Positions 8,903 through 17,168 of a stretch of DNA of 64,000 nt are shown one piece after another. This stretch comes from Streptomyces sp. ISL-12. Lineage in GTDB: Bacteria > Actinomycetota > Actinomycetes > Streptomycetales > Streptomycetaceae. Every line of letters starts with the position of its first letter. The first letter of the stretch is position 1. The position numbers and the translations under genes were made by a program. The stretch lies in contig NZ_JAGGOO010000015.1 in assembly GCF_018614415.1 (NCBI RefSeq), positions 1 through 64,000 on the forward strand. The letters run 5' to 3'. A model generated the notes under the pieces. That model was not told the origin of the DNA. It searched no databases and saw only the letters and a list, made by a program, of their open reading frames with translations.

Positions 8903-9853
8903 GTGAGTCGGCGTAATGCGGAGGGGGCGGCCTCGGGTGCCACCACGGCGGCTGTCTTCGGTGAGGTGCTCCGGCATTTCCGGGAGGCTGCGGGCCTGAC
9001 GCAGGCCGAACTGGCGAGACGCGTCCACTGCGACCGGTCGCACGTCGCGCGGGTGGAGGCGGGGACGCGGGTGCCCCAGGACACGTTCGCCAAGGCGTGC
9101 GACGAGTTGCTGGGCACGGGCGGGGTGCTGCTGCGGCTTTGGCGGCGGATCGACTGGTATCCGCAGGTGGAGCATCCGGATTGGTTCGAGCGCAGGGCGC
9201 GCATGGACGCGGAGGCGGTGGTTGTCCGGGCGTATCAGACGCAGGTGATTCCCGGGTTGTTGCAGACGCCTGAATACGCGACAGCGCTCTTCGGCCGACG
9301 GCTCGCGCAACCGGACGATGTGGAAGACCGGGTGAGCGCTCGACTGAGCCGACAGCGGCGATTCCTTGAGAAGGGCGGCCCGTTCTACCTTGCTGTCCTG
9401 GACGAAAGTTGCCTTCGGCACGTGGTGGGTGGCCCGGACGTCATGCGGGGGCAGTGTGAGCATCTGCTCGCCGTCGGGCGCCTGCCCAACATCCGTATTC
9501 AAATCGCGCCGTTGGGCTGGGCGGACATCGACCGCCCCGACACCTCCCTGTCGCTGATCGAACTCCCCGGTGGGCAGCGGTGGGTGTACTCGGAGTCGTT
9601 GGACCGGGGCCACTTCAGCGATGATCCGGCCGTCTTCATGCACCACACCCGGACATATGATGTGCTCAGGGCGGACGTGCTGTCGGCGCCCGAGTCCGCG
9701 AGTCTGATCCGTGACGTGTTGGAAGGATACGAGGCCGATGACCAGCCATCAGCTCCGCACCGTGACGTGGATCAAGAGCAGCTACAGCGGCGCCAACGGC
9801 GGCGACTGCGTCGAGGTGGCCCCCGGATTTATGGGCGCCGTCCCCGTCCGTGA
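8903..9853 (+). CDS. XRE-family transcriptional regulator with DUF5753 domain
   Basis: A helix-turn-helix regulator of the type abundant in Streptomyces (relatives of WhiJ). The N-terminal HTH is plain: LRHFREAAGLTQAELARRV and DRSHVARVEAG within residues 18-55; the remainder to about residue 275 is a DUF5753 ligand/partner domain. GTG start with a GGGGGAGGGG ribosome site. It is followed by and overlaps a DUF397 gene, the usual partner. Odd point: the C-terminus continues about 38 residues beyond the usual end, reading through the DUF397 start in another frame with a low-complexity Gln/Arg-rich tail, which suggests loss of the original stop. Confidence 0.9.
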   Translation: MSRRNAEGAASGATTAAVFGEVLRHFREAAGLTQAELARRVHCDRSHVARVEAGTRVPQDTFAKACDELLGTGGVLLRLWRRIDWYPQVEHPDWFERRARMDAEAVVVRAYQTQVIPGLLQTPEYATALFGRRLAQPDDVEDRVSARLSRQRRFLEKGGPFYLAVLDESCLRHVVGGPDVMRGQCEHLLAVGRLPNIRIQIAPLGWADIDRPDTSLSLIELPGGQRWVYSESLDRGHFSDDPAVFMHHTRTYDVLRADVLSAPESASLIRDVLEGYEADDQPSAPHRDVDQEQLQRRQRRRLRRGGPRIYGRRPRP

Positions 9854-9929
9854 CAGCAAGAAGCCGGACGGCCCCGTCCTCCTGCTGAACCGTTCCGCCT
9901 GGGCGGCGTTCACCGCGTCGCTGCGCTGA
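9738..9929 (+). CDS. DUF397 domain protein
   Basis: A 63-residue DUF397 protein with the signature WIKSSYSGANGGDCVEVA and the ending WAAFTASLR. DUF397 proteins pair with the XRE/DUF5753 regulator encoded upstream and are generally thought to modulate it, as WhiJ-associated proteins do in development. ATG 9738 is preceded by GAGG and lies inside the 3' end of the XRE gene. The family is short, so the protein is complete. Confidence 0.9.
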   Translation: MTSHQLRTVTWIKSSYSGANGGDCVEVAPGFMGAVPVRDSKKPDGPVLLLNRSAWAAFTASLR

Positions 9930-10195
9930 CGTACCGGGACGCGGATTTCCGCGTTGCGGTGTCGCGGGCGATTACCCATCCAAGTACTTCGGGGAAAAAG
10001 AACCCCACCAAGCCCCACCCCTCCCGCCCGTGAGGCGGTCTCACTCGGGTGGGTGAATGTCGGCGGTCTGGCTGGATTTCCGGCCCTCAACTCCCGCACG
10101 CTCAGGGCGACAAGACCGCAGACATGCGTCGGCCCCCGCCGGGACTCACGATCCCACTGCGAGGGCCTGACCACCGAGGAAGTGAGCGCTTCCTG
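9930..10195. other. noncoding spacer with small hairpins
   Basis: No convincing gene. A short hairpin (ACGCGG, loop ATTT, CCGCGT; 9939-9954) just after the DUF397 stop may end that transcript, and GGGGAAAAAGAACCCC near 9990 forms another small stem. The rest is the presumed leader of the downstream HTH gene. Confidence 0.4.
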
Positions 10196-11020
10196 ATGGG
10201 TACCACCGACCTTACCGCGCCGCCGCACACCGGGGGCGTAATCCACGACAATGTCCGCCACACCGCCAACTTCACGGTGGTCGGCAACCACCTCGCCCAG
10301 CACCCGGAGTTGTCGCTGCTGGCGATCGGTCTGGGCCTGCACATCCAGTCGCTGCCCACGGGGCGGAACGTCGACATCAAGAGCCTCACCGCCCGCTTCA
10401 AGGAGGGCGCGACCCGGATCGCCGGCGCCCTGCGTGAGCTGGAGGCCCACGGCTACCTGCGTCGCGAGCGCGAACGCACCCCGACGGGCCGGATCGTCAC
10501 CCGGACCGTCTCCTGCAACCACCCCGCCGCAGCCGCCGCCCGTCGGCACCGCCGCCCGGCGCCGTCTCCGGCCCCGGAACGGCGACACGCGCCCCGGACG
10601 CCGAAGAAGCGCGCCCTGCCCGCCGTACCGCAGCCGAGCCGCAAGGCCCCGGCGCTGCTCCAGCAGGCCACCGACCTCCTCGCCGGCCTGCGCCACCACG
10701 ACTCCCGCCTCCTGCTGTCCGCCTGCGACACGGCCCACCTGGCCCCCGCCGTCGCCGCCTGGCTGGAACGGGACGTCACCCCCACCGCCGTACGCCACGC
10801 CCTGACCGACGGCCTCCCACCCGAGGGCGTACGCCGCCCGGCCGCCCTCCTGGCCCACCGCCTGACGGCGCTGCTGCCACCCCCACCACCGTTCCGCACC
10901 CCGGCCGCACCACCGCCGGTCGTCCACCCCCTGCGCAACTGCGACGGCTGCGACCGCAGCATCCGAGCCGCAGAACCCGGCACTCGCTGCCGCGACTGCC
11001 GAACGACAGCCCAGCACTGA
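10196..11020 (+). CDS. helix-turn-helix protein with C-terminal zinc-ribbon-like motif
   Basis: A 274-residue DNA-binding protein. Residues about 40-105 look like a winged-helix domain (LTARFKEGATRIAGALRELE then HGYLRRERER), of the kind seen in Streptomyces regulators and replication-initiator-like proteins. The middle is Pro/Arg-rich, and the C-terminus carries paired cysteines NCDGCDRSI and TRCRDCR, suggesting a small zinc ribbon. ATG 10196 has GAGGAAG about 13 bases upstream, a little far. Gene sits 17 bp before a nuclease-like gene with the same orientation, so the two are probably co-transcribed. No specific function is claimed. Confidence 0.7.
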   Translation: MGTTDLTAPPHTGGVIHDNVRHTANFTVVGNHLAQHPELSLLAIGLGLHIQSLPTGRNVDIKSLTARFKEGATRIAGALRELEAHGYLRRERERTPTGRIVTRTVSCNHPAAAAARRHRRPAPSPAPERRHAPRTPKKRALPAVPQPSRKAPALLQQATDLLAGLRHHDSRLLLSACDTAHLAPAVAAWLERDVTPTAVRHALTDGLPPEGVRRPAALLAHRLTALLPPPPPFRTPAAPPPVVHPLRNCDGCDRSIRAAEPGTRCRDCRTTAQH

Positions 11021-11037
11021 ACCCGTAAAGGAACCTC

Positions 11038-11898
11038 ATGGTCAGCCCGCCTCACGAGGCGATGCACCGCATCTTCCAGCACGACCCGGGGCTGTTCAGC
11101 CGGGTCTCGCGGTACCTGGGCGTGGAGATCCCCACGCCCGTCAGCGCGACAGCCCTGCCGACCGACCTCACCGAGACCAGCCCCGTCGAACGCCGCGTCG
11201 ACACGCTGCTGCGCTTCGAGACGGCCGAACAGGGCCCCTTCCTCCTGGCCGTGGAGGCACAGGGCAAGAAGGACCCGGACAAGCCCGCGAGCTGGGCCTA
11301 CTACGTCTCGTACCTGTGGACGAAGTACCGGGTGCCGACGGCTCTGCTGGTCGTGTGCCAGGACCATGCCACGGCGAAATGGGCTCAGCAGCCGGTGCAC
11401 AGCGGGCCGCCCGAGCTACCCACTCTCAGACTCCAGCCCTTGGTCGTCGGCCCGCACAACATGCCCGTGATCGTCGACCCGGAAGAAGCCCGCGCCGACC
11501 TCTTTCTGGCCAGCCTGGCGGCCATCACACACGCCGCAGACACGTCCGTGAATGCGATACTGAAGGCCCTTGCCACAGCGCTGCGGGACGTGCCCGAAGG
11601 CATCCTGGACCCAATCGTCGAATTCACCGCGCAGGGCCTGGGCAACCGCCCGGTCAAGCACCTCTGGAGGAACCTGGTGGCCGTGGACCTCTCCTTCTAC
11701 AAGTCCTACATCTTCGAAGAAGTGCGCGCTCAGAGCCGAGCCGAGGACGTTCTGCTCGTCCTGGAGCAGCGCGGGCTGACCATCTCCGATGGCGTCCGCA
11801 GCCGTGTCACGGAGTGCGACGACCCCGAGGTTCTCCGCCGCTGGCTCACCCGCGCCGTCACCGCCCCCACAGCCGAAGCGATCTTCGAAGGCGAGTAG
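11038..11898 (+). CDS. PD-(D/E)XK nuclease-like conserved protein (Rpn/YhgA-like)
   Basis: A 286-residue conserved Streptomyces protein. The segment RRVDTLLRFE followed by LLAVEAQGKKD has the D...ExQ/K arrangement of PD-(D/E)XK phosphodiesterases, and the overall layout (N-terminal targeting region, nuclease-like core, helical C-terminus with RWLTRAVTA) resembles the Rpn/YhgA family of recombination-promoting nucleases. ATG 11038 has AAAGGAA a few bases upstream. It follows an HTH gene by 17 bp. Nuclease activity is an inference from motif spacing only; no transposon ends are seen around it. Confidence 0.6.
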   Translation: MVSPPHEAMHRIFQHDPGLFSRVSRYLGVEIPTPVSATALPTDLTETSPVERRVDTLLRFETAEQGPFLLAVEAQGKKDPDKPASWAYYVSYLWTKYRVPTALLVVCQDHATAKWAQQPVHSGPPELPTLRLQPLVVGPHNMPVIVDPEEARADLFLASLAAITHAADTSVNAILKALATALRDVPEGILDPIVEFTAQGLGNRPVKHLWRNLVAVDLSFYKSYIFEEVRAQSRAEDVLLVLEQRGLTISDGVRSRVTECDDPEVLRRWLTRAVTAPTAEAIFEGE

Positions 11899-11912
11899 GT
11901 CAGTCGGATGTT

Positions 11913-11954
11913 CGACCGACCTCTATGCTGGGCCTCCCGCTCAGAGGTCGGTCG
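11913..11954. promoter_or_regulatory. inverted repeat flanking a -10-like element before the kinase gene
   Basis: A perfect 12-bp inverted repeat (CGACCGACCTCT / AGAGGTCGGTCG) with an 18-nt loop lies between the nuclease-like gene and the kinase gene. TATGCT (11924-11929) at the start of the loop resembles a -10 box placed suitably for transcription of the kinase. It could be an operator or a terminator of the preceding gene; no T-run follows. Confidence 0.5.
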
Positions 11955-11971
11955 TACGCCGGGAGGCACGT

Positions 11972-13759
11972 GTGTCAGCGCTGGAGCCGGACGATCCGCG
12001 CTCTGTCGGGGAGTACCGGCTGCTGGGGCGGCTGGGTGCGGGCGGTATGGGCCGGGTGTACCTCGGCCGGTCGCCGGGCGGACGGCTCGTCGCGGTCAAG
12101 GTGGTGCACGAGGGGCTGGTGCGGCGGCCGGAGTTCCGGGACCGGTTCCGGCGTGAGGTGCAGGCGGCCCGGATGGTCAGCGGCGCGTTCACCGCGCCGG
12201 TCATCGACGCCGATCCGGACGCGCCCCTGCCGTACCTGGTGACCAGTTACATCGCCGGGCCGTCGCTGGAGCAGGCGGTCGCCGAGCGGGGGCCGTTCGA
12301 CAGCAGGGCGGTGACCGCGCTCGCCGCCGGGCTGGCCGAGGCGCTGATGTCGATCCACGCCGCCCACCTCGTCCACCGCGACCTCAAGCCCTCCAACGTG
12401 CTCCTCGCCGAGGACGGCCCCCGCGTCATCGACTTCGGCATCGTCCGCAGCGTCGAGGCCGAGTCCATCACCACGACCGGGCAACTGGCCGGCTCCCCGG
12501 GGTTCATGTCCCCCGAGCAGATCAACGGCGGCGAGGTGACCCCCGCCAGCGACGTCTTCTGTCTCGGCGCGGTGCTGGCCTTCGCGGCGACCGGCCAGAA
12601 CCCCTTCGGCGGCGGACCGACCCCCGCCCTCCTCTACCGCGTCGTGCACAACGCCCCCGACGTCGGTGCCGTCACCGACCCGGCCCTGCGCGCCCTCGTC
12701 GCCGACTGCCTCGCCAAGGACCCGGCCGCCCGCCCGACCCCGCGCGTGATCCTCACCCGGATCGGCCCGCAGGGCGGAGAGGGGGCGACGGTCCTGTCCT
12801 ACGGCGGCCAGTGGGCGCCGGAGGCGGAGGCGGGCGCCTGGGAGACCGGGCACGCGCGGCCGGCCCCGGCCGGGCCGATGCCGCAGGTCCGGCACGCCGA
12901 TCACCAGCCCACCCTCGTCGCCCCGGCGCCCGCCGCGACCCGCGTCCAGGCCGCGCCGCCCCCACCGCCACCGCCCCCGCCCGCGAGCCGCAGCAGACGG
13001 GCCCTGCTGTTCTCCGGCGCCGGAGCGCTCGCCGCGATCGGTGTCGGCACCGGGTTCTGGCTCAACCGGTCGGCCACGCCCGGCCGCAGCGCCGCCGCCG
13101 CGTCACCGACGCCCAGTCCCTCCGCCTCCGCGTCCGCCTCCGCCGGGAGCGGCGTACGGCCCGTCGGGCACTGGCTCCTCGACGAGACCTCGGGGACCGT
13201 CGCCCACGACACCCAGGGCGGCCACGACGGCACCACGACCGGCGTCACCTGGCAGACCGGCGACGGCGGCGGCGCGACGTTCGACGGGAGCACCGGACAG
13301 ATCGTCACCGACGGGCCGGTGCTGGAGACCGGGACGGGCCGTAGTTTCACGGTCGCGGCCTGGGTCCGCCTCACCGCCGTGCCCGGCACCTTCGCCACCG
13401 CCGTCAGCCAGGACGCCGACAGCGCCAGCGGCTTCTACCTCCAGTACTCCGGCACGGACCAGAGATGGGCCTTCTCCCGCCCCGGCCTGCGGGCCGTCGG
13501 CCGCACCGCGCCCACCGGGGGCGTCTGGACCCATCTGACCGGCGTCTGCGACGGCACGAACCGCAGGCTGCGGCTGTATGTCGACGGGGTGGAGGAAGCG
13601 GTCGTCGAGGACACCGCGCCGACCCCGTCGAACGGCGCGTTCGTGATCGGCCGGGCCTGGTACGACGGGAAGCCCACGGACTTCTTCCCGGGCACCGTCA
13701 GAGACGTACGGGTCTTCGACCGGGCTCTCGCGCCCGCCCGCGTCACGGCCCTCATGTGA
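11972..13759 (+). CDS. Ser/Thr protein kinase with extracellular LamG-like domain
   Basis: Transmembrane eukaryotic-type kinase of 595 residues. The kinase domain begins near residue 15 with the glycine loop GRLGAGGMGRVYLG, the ATP lysine in VAVKVV, the catalytic HRDLKPSN and DFG (IDFGIVRS). A Pro/Ala-rich juxtamembrane stretch follows, then a hydrophobic helix (ALLFSGAGALAAIGVGTGFW, about residues 345-365), a Ser/Ala/Pro linker, and an outer concanavalin-like LamG domain (HWLLDETSG, WVRLT, RDVRVFDRAL). This predicts a receptor kinase that senses a carbohydrate or wall component. GTG 11972 is chosen for GGGAGG five bases upstream and because the kinase fold starts just after it. Confidence 0.9.
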   Translation: MSALEPDDPRSVGEYRLLGRLGAGGMGRVYLGRSPGGRLVAVKVVHEGLVRRPEFRDRFRREVQAARMVSGAFTAPVIDADPDAPLPYLVTSYIAGPSLEQAVAERGPFDSRAVTALAAGLAEALMSIHAAHLVHRDLKPSNVLLAEDGPRVIDFGIVRSVEAESITTTGQLAGSPGFMSPEQINGGEVTPASDVFCLGAVLAFAATGQNPFGGGPTPALLYRVVHNAPDVGAVTDPALRALVADCLAKDPAARPTPRVILTRIGPQGGEGATVLSYGGQWAPEAEAGAWETGHARPAPAGPMPQVRHADHQPTLVAPAPAATRVQAAPPPPPPPPPASRSRRALLFSGAGALAAIGVGTGFWLNRSATPGRSAAAASPTPSPSASASASAGSGVRPVGHWLLDETSGTVAHDTQGGHDGTTTGVTWQTGDGGGATFDGSTGQIVTDGPVLETGTGRSFTVAAWVRLTAVPGTFATAVSQDADSASGFYLQYSGTDQRWAFSRPGLRAVGRTAPTGGVWTHLTGVCDGTNRRLRLYVDGVEEAVVEDTAPTPSNGAFVIGRAWYDGKPTDFFPGTVRDVRVFDRALAPARVTALM

Positions 13760-13768
13760 CCGGAGCGG

Positions 13769-14101
13769 TCAGTCCCCCTTGGGGTCCTCGTCCCGGTCCC
13801 CGCCCCCGTCCCTGCCCTTGTCCTCGTCGAGGGACTTGAGGAAGTCCGGGTTGTCGTCGGGGGCGACCCACTGGCCCCGGCCCCCGCCGCCGCCCTGGAA
13901 CCGTCCCGGTCCGCCGGCCGGCTGCCGCTTCTTCCCCGCGATGATCCACGAGATCGAGCCGGCCAGCGGGAAGAGGAGCACGAGGATCGCCCACAGCGGC
14001 TTGGGCATGTGACGGACGTCCTCGTCCTTGGTGCTGATGCAGTCGATGAACGCGTAGACGCTCAACGCCAGTGGCACGAGGAACATCAGCACCCGCAGCA
14101 T
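13769..14101 (-). CDS. PLDc_N-type small membrane protein
   Basis: A 110-residue protein with two hydrophobic segments ([19 protein letters not shown] and [19 protein letters not shown]) separated by a short polar loop, the layout of the PLDc_N domain found at the N-terminus of cardiolipin synthases and as stand-alone proteins. The C-terminal half is Gly/Asp/Arg-rich and probably disordered in the cytoplasm. Convergent with the kinase gene, divergent from the UbiD-family gene. Function unknown. Confidence 0.8.
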   Translation of the reverse strand: MLRVLMFLVPLALSVYAFIDCISTKDEDVRHMPKPLWAILVLLFPLAGSISWIIAGKKRQPAGGPGRFQGGGGGRGQWVAPDDNPDFLKSLDEDKGRDGGGDRDEDPKGD

Positions 14102-14168
14102 GGGGCCTCTCCAGCGAAAGCGGTGGGCGGTACGGGTTCAGCGTAGCCGCTCGGGGATACTGGACGGC

Positions 14169-15620
14169 ATGGCTTACGACGATCTTCGCTCCCTGCTCAG
14201 GGCACTGGAACGCGAGGGCGACCTCAAGCGTGTCAAGGCCGAGGTCGACCCCTACCTGGAGGTCGGGGAGATCGTCGACCGGGTGAACAAGGCCGGCGGC
14301 CCCGCCCTGCTCTTCGAGAACGTCAAGGGCTCCGACATGCCCCTGGCGATGAACGTCTTCGGTACCGACCGACGCCTGCTGAAGGCGCTCGGTCTCACGT
14401 CGTACGAGGACATCTCCGACAAGATCGGCGGGTTGCTGAAGCCCGAGCTGCCGCACGGGTTCGTCGGGGTGCGCGAGGCGTTCGGCAAGCTCGGCGCGAT
14501 GGCGCACGTACCGCCGAAGAAGGTGAAGGAGGCGCCGGTCCAGGAGACCGTGCTCACCGGCGACGACGTCGACCTCGACCGCCTCCCCGCGCTCTTCACC
14601 TGGCCCAAGGACGGCGGTTCCTTCTTCAACCTGGGCCTCACCCACACCAAGGACCCCGAGACCGGCATCCGCAACCTCGGCCTCTACCGCCTCCAGCGCC
14701 ACGACAAGCGCACCATCGGCATGCACTGGCAGATCCACAAGGACAGCCGGAACCACTACCAGGTGGCGGCGAGGCGGGGCGAGCGGCTGCCGGTCGCGAT
14801 CGCCTTCGGCTGCCCGCCGGCCGTGACGTACGCCTCGACCGCCCCGCTCCCCGGGGGCATCGACGAGTACCTGTTCGCCGGGTTCGTGCAGGGCAAGCGG
14901 ATCGAGATGGTCGACTGCAAGACGGTCCCGCTCCAGGTCCCGGCGGGCGCCGAGGTCGTACTGGAAGGCTGGCTGGAACCCGGCGAGATGCTCCCCGAGG
15001 GGCCCTTCGGCGACCACACCGGCTTCTACACCCCGCAGGAACCCTTCCCCGCCCTGACCATCGACTGTGTGACGATGCGCAAGCGTCCGCTGCTCCAGTC
15101 GATCGTCGTCGGCCGCCCCCCGACCGAGGACGGCCCGCTGGGACGGGCGACGGAACGCTTCTTCCTCCCGCTCCTCAAGATCATCGTGCCGGACATCGTG
15201 GACTACCACCTCCCGGAGGCGGGCGGCTTCCACAACTGTGCGATCGTGTCCATCGACAAGAAGTACCCCAAACACGCCCAGAAGGTGATGCACGCCATCT
15301 GGGGCGCGCACATGATGTCGCTGACCAAGCTGATCGTGGTCGTCGACTCCGACTGCGACGTCCACGACCTGCACGAGGTCGCCTGGCGGGCGCTCGGCAA
15401 CACGGACTACGCCCGTGACCTGACCGTCGCGGAAGGCCCGGTCGACCATCTCGACCACGCCTCCTACCAGCAGTTCTGGGGCGGCAAGGCGGGCATCGAC
15501 GCGACGAAGAAGCTTCCCGAGGAGGGGTACACCCGGGACGGGGGCTGGCCGGACATGGTGCTGCCCGACCCGGAGACGGCGGCGAAGGTCGACCGCCGCT
15601 GGAAGGAGTACGGACTGTGA
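14169..15620 (+). CDS. mqnL: UbiD-family decarboxylase of menaquinone biosynthesis (MqnL-type)
   Basis: A 483-residue UbiD-family prenylated-FMN-dependent decarboxylase. Conserved segments include the N-terminal YDDLRSLLRALEREGDL, the ExP-like region (EGPFGDHTGFY), and RPPTEDGPLGRATERF. In the futalosine pathway a UbiD/UbiX pair together with UbiA-like MqnP is assigned to late conversion of 1,4-dihydroxy-6-naphthoate. Here the stop overlaps mqnP by GTGA and the UbiX-type gene lies 2.3 kb away, supporting this over a ubiquinone or xenobiotic role. ATG 14169 starts the conserved N-terminus; an upstream in-frame start would overlap the divergent gene. Confidence 0.9.
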   Translation: MAYDDLRSLLRALEREGDLKRVKAEVDPYLEVGEIVDRVNKAGGPALLFENVKGSDMPLAMNVFGTDRRLLKALGLTSYEDISDKIGGLLKPELPHGFVGVREAFGKLGAMAHVPPKKVKEAPVQETVLTGDDVDLDRLPALFTWPKDGGSFFNLGLTHTKDPETGIRNLGLYRLQRHDKRTIGMHWQIHKDSRNHYQVAARRGERLPVAIAFGCPPAVTYASTAPLPGGIDEYLFAGFVQGKRIEMVDCKTVPLQVPAGAEVVLEGWLEPGEMLPEGPFGDHTGFYTPQEPFPALTIDCVTMRKRPLLQSIVVGRPPTEDGPLGRATERFFLPLLKIIVPDIVDYHLPEAGGFHNCAIVSIDKKYPKHAQKVMHAIWGAHMMSLTKLIVVVDSDCDVHDLHEVAWRALGNTDYARDLTVAEGPVDHLDHASYQQFWGGKAGIDATKKLPEEGYTRDGGWPDMVLPDPETAAKVDRRWKEYGL

Positions 15621-16522
15621 CGTCGGCTTCCGCCGCGCTGCCCCGGCAGCCGGGGCGTACCAAGGCGTTCCTGCGCCTGGTGATGATCGAGCACTCGGTG
15701 TTCGCGCTGCCCTTCGCCTACATCGCCTCGCTCACCGCGATGTACCAGTGGGACGAGAACATCCACTGGGGCCGGCTGCTGCTGGTGACCATCTGCATGG
15801 TGGGCCTGCGCACCTTCGCGATGGCCGTCAACCGGATCATCGACCGCGAGATCGACGCCCGCAACCCGCGCACCGCCCACCGCGAACTGGTCACCGGCGC
15901 GATGTCGGTCAAGCACGCCTGGACCGGCGCGATCGTCGCGGTCGTCGTCTTCCTGGGCTCGGCGGCCCTGCTCAACCCGCTCTGCCTCGCCCTCGCGCCG
16001 GTCGCGGTGATCCCGATGGTGGTCTACCCGTACGGCAAGCGGTTCACCAACTTCCCGCAGGCCATCCTCGGTCTCGCCCAGGCGATGGGCCCCATCGGCG
16101 GCTGGCTGGCGATCACGGGTGAGTGGTCCTGGGACGCGGTGATCCTCGGCCTCGCGGTCGGCATCTGGATCGGCGGCTTCGACCTGATCTACGCCTGCCA
16201 GGACGTCGAGACCGACCGCGAGGTCGGCGTCCGCTCGGTCCCGGCCCGGTTCGGCGTCCCGGCCGCGATCTGGGGCGCGCGGGGCTGCCACACCGTGACG
16301 ACGGCCCTCTTCGTCTGGTACGCCCTCGCCACCGGCGCCGGCACGTTCTTCTGGCTCGGCCTGCTGATCGTCGCGGGCGCGTTCGTCTACGAGCACACCA
16401 TCGTGCGCCCGAACGACCTCTCCCGCCTCAACCGCGCCTTCTTCAGCGTCAACGGCTTCATCGGTATCGCCTTGTTCGTGTGCGCGCTGCTGGATCTGCT
16501 GGTGCGGGGGCTGACTCCCTGA
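15617..16522 (+). CDS. mqnP: UbiA-family prenyltransferase MqnP
   Basis: Integral membrane aromatic prenyltransferase of 301 residues with eight or so hydrophobic helices. The two Asp-rich diphosphate/Mg sites are clear: NRIIDREIDARNPRT (about residues 74-88) and DVETDREVGVRS (about 196-207). It attaches the polyprenyl chain to the naphthoate nucleus in the futalosine route. GTG start overlaps the stop of the UbiD-family gene, so translation is coupled. Followed by several hundred bases without a forward gene. Confidence 0.92.
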   Translation: MTSASAALPRQPGRTKAFLRLVMIEHSVFALPFAYIASLTAMYQWDENIHWGRLLLVTICMVGLRTFAMAVNRIIDREIDARNPRTAHRELVTGAMSVKHAWTGAIVAVVVFLGSAALLNPLCLALAPVAVIPMVVYPYGKRFTNFPQAILGLAQAMGPIGGWLAITGEWSWDAVILGLAVGIWIGGFDLIYACQDVETDREVGVRSVPARFGVPAAIWGARGCHTVTTALFVWYALATGAGTFFWLGLLIVAGAFVYEHTIVRPNDLSRLNRAFFSVNGFIGIALFVCALLDLLVRGLTP

Positions 16523-16546
16523 CGGCCGGGCCCCGGGCGGTCGGGC

Positions 16547-16875
16547 TCAGTTCACGGTTCTGGCGATGATGTGCACACTGACCCGTAGAGGTGTGGGCCA
16601 GTTGACCTCGCCGCGAACGATCACGGTGTCATTGTCCTGCGGCACCACGTTGTGGAGGGTCATGACCGCCTCCCCGAGGAAGGGCCTGTCCTGCGCGTCG
16701 ATCTCAGCGATGGATTCCACTACTTCGCTGAAGCGGTTGACGCCTTGCGCGTTGAGGGGAGCGTGAACATCCCCTGCTTGCCGGAAAGATGGAACGCGTA
16801 AGCCACGAATTGCGTGACCGCACGGGGAGACACGGACACAGGTGCGATCAAACCTTCATTCGCCGCATCAGACAT
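16547..16875 (-). pseudogene. small conserved-looking gene broken by a one-base frameshift
   Basis: Reading the minus strand, an ATG at 16875 sits nine bases after a perfect AGGAGG. The frame gives MSDAANEGLIAPVSVSPRAV and continues sensibly to about residue 35, then ends early. Switching frame at a run of four G (plus-strand C's at 16771-16774) restores a coherent sequence (DVHAPLNAQGVNRFSEVVES... GEVNWPTPLRVSVHIIARTVN) ending at TGA 16549-16547. One extra G would give an intact protein of about 109 residues. Excellent ribosome site and continuous sense on both sides of the slip argue for a real gene, either recently inactivated or carrying a sequencing error in a homopolymer. Family not recognised. 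Confidence 0.65.
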
Positions 16876-17075
16876 TGCGGTGGCCCTCCTGACCGGAAAA
16901 GTAAACCGGCGTCCTGTATTTACCCGTAGGGTCCAGAACGAGACAGATGATCCTCTGATCGGCCTAAGTGAGGGCCGGTCGGATGGCGGACCGCTGCGGG
17001 CAGGGCGGTGGCCGCAGACCGCGCGGACCGGATGAGGTGGCGAGCGAGCTCGTGACCCGTGACATGCGGCACGGG
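16876..17075. other. noncoding region upstream of the frameshifted gene
   Basis: About 200 bases with no convincing gene. It should contain the promoter of the minus-strand small gene; the stretch GGACCCTACGGGTAAATAC (minus strand, about 16915-16935) is locally AT-richer than its surroundings. Nothing else is recognised. Confidence 0.35.
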
Positions 17076-17115
17076 AGTGTCATCGATCCGCTCGGGTGAG
17101 CGGATCGATGACACT
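17076..17115 (-). terminator. 18-bp perfect hairpin downstream of the rhomboid gene
   Basis: Perfect 18-bp inverted repeat with a 4-nt loop (GGGT on the plus strand); each arm contains ATCGATCC/GGATCGAT. It lies 54 bases beyond the stop of the minus-strand rhomboid gene and fits a terminator, although no long T-run follows. Confidence 0.7.
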
Positions 17116-17168
17116 TGGCGAGCTTTTGTCAGGCGTTTCTGTGTGGACTGTCCTGTCCCGCTGACCCG

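Noticed and set aside
11038..11898. Insertion sequence or transposase
   Set aside because: The Rpn/YhgA-like family is sometimes labelled transposase, but no terminal inverted repeats or target duplications are visible.
16566..17035. Short forward open frames downstream of mqnP
   Set aside because: They are antisense shadows of the frameshifted minus-strand gene or lack any ribosome site.
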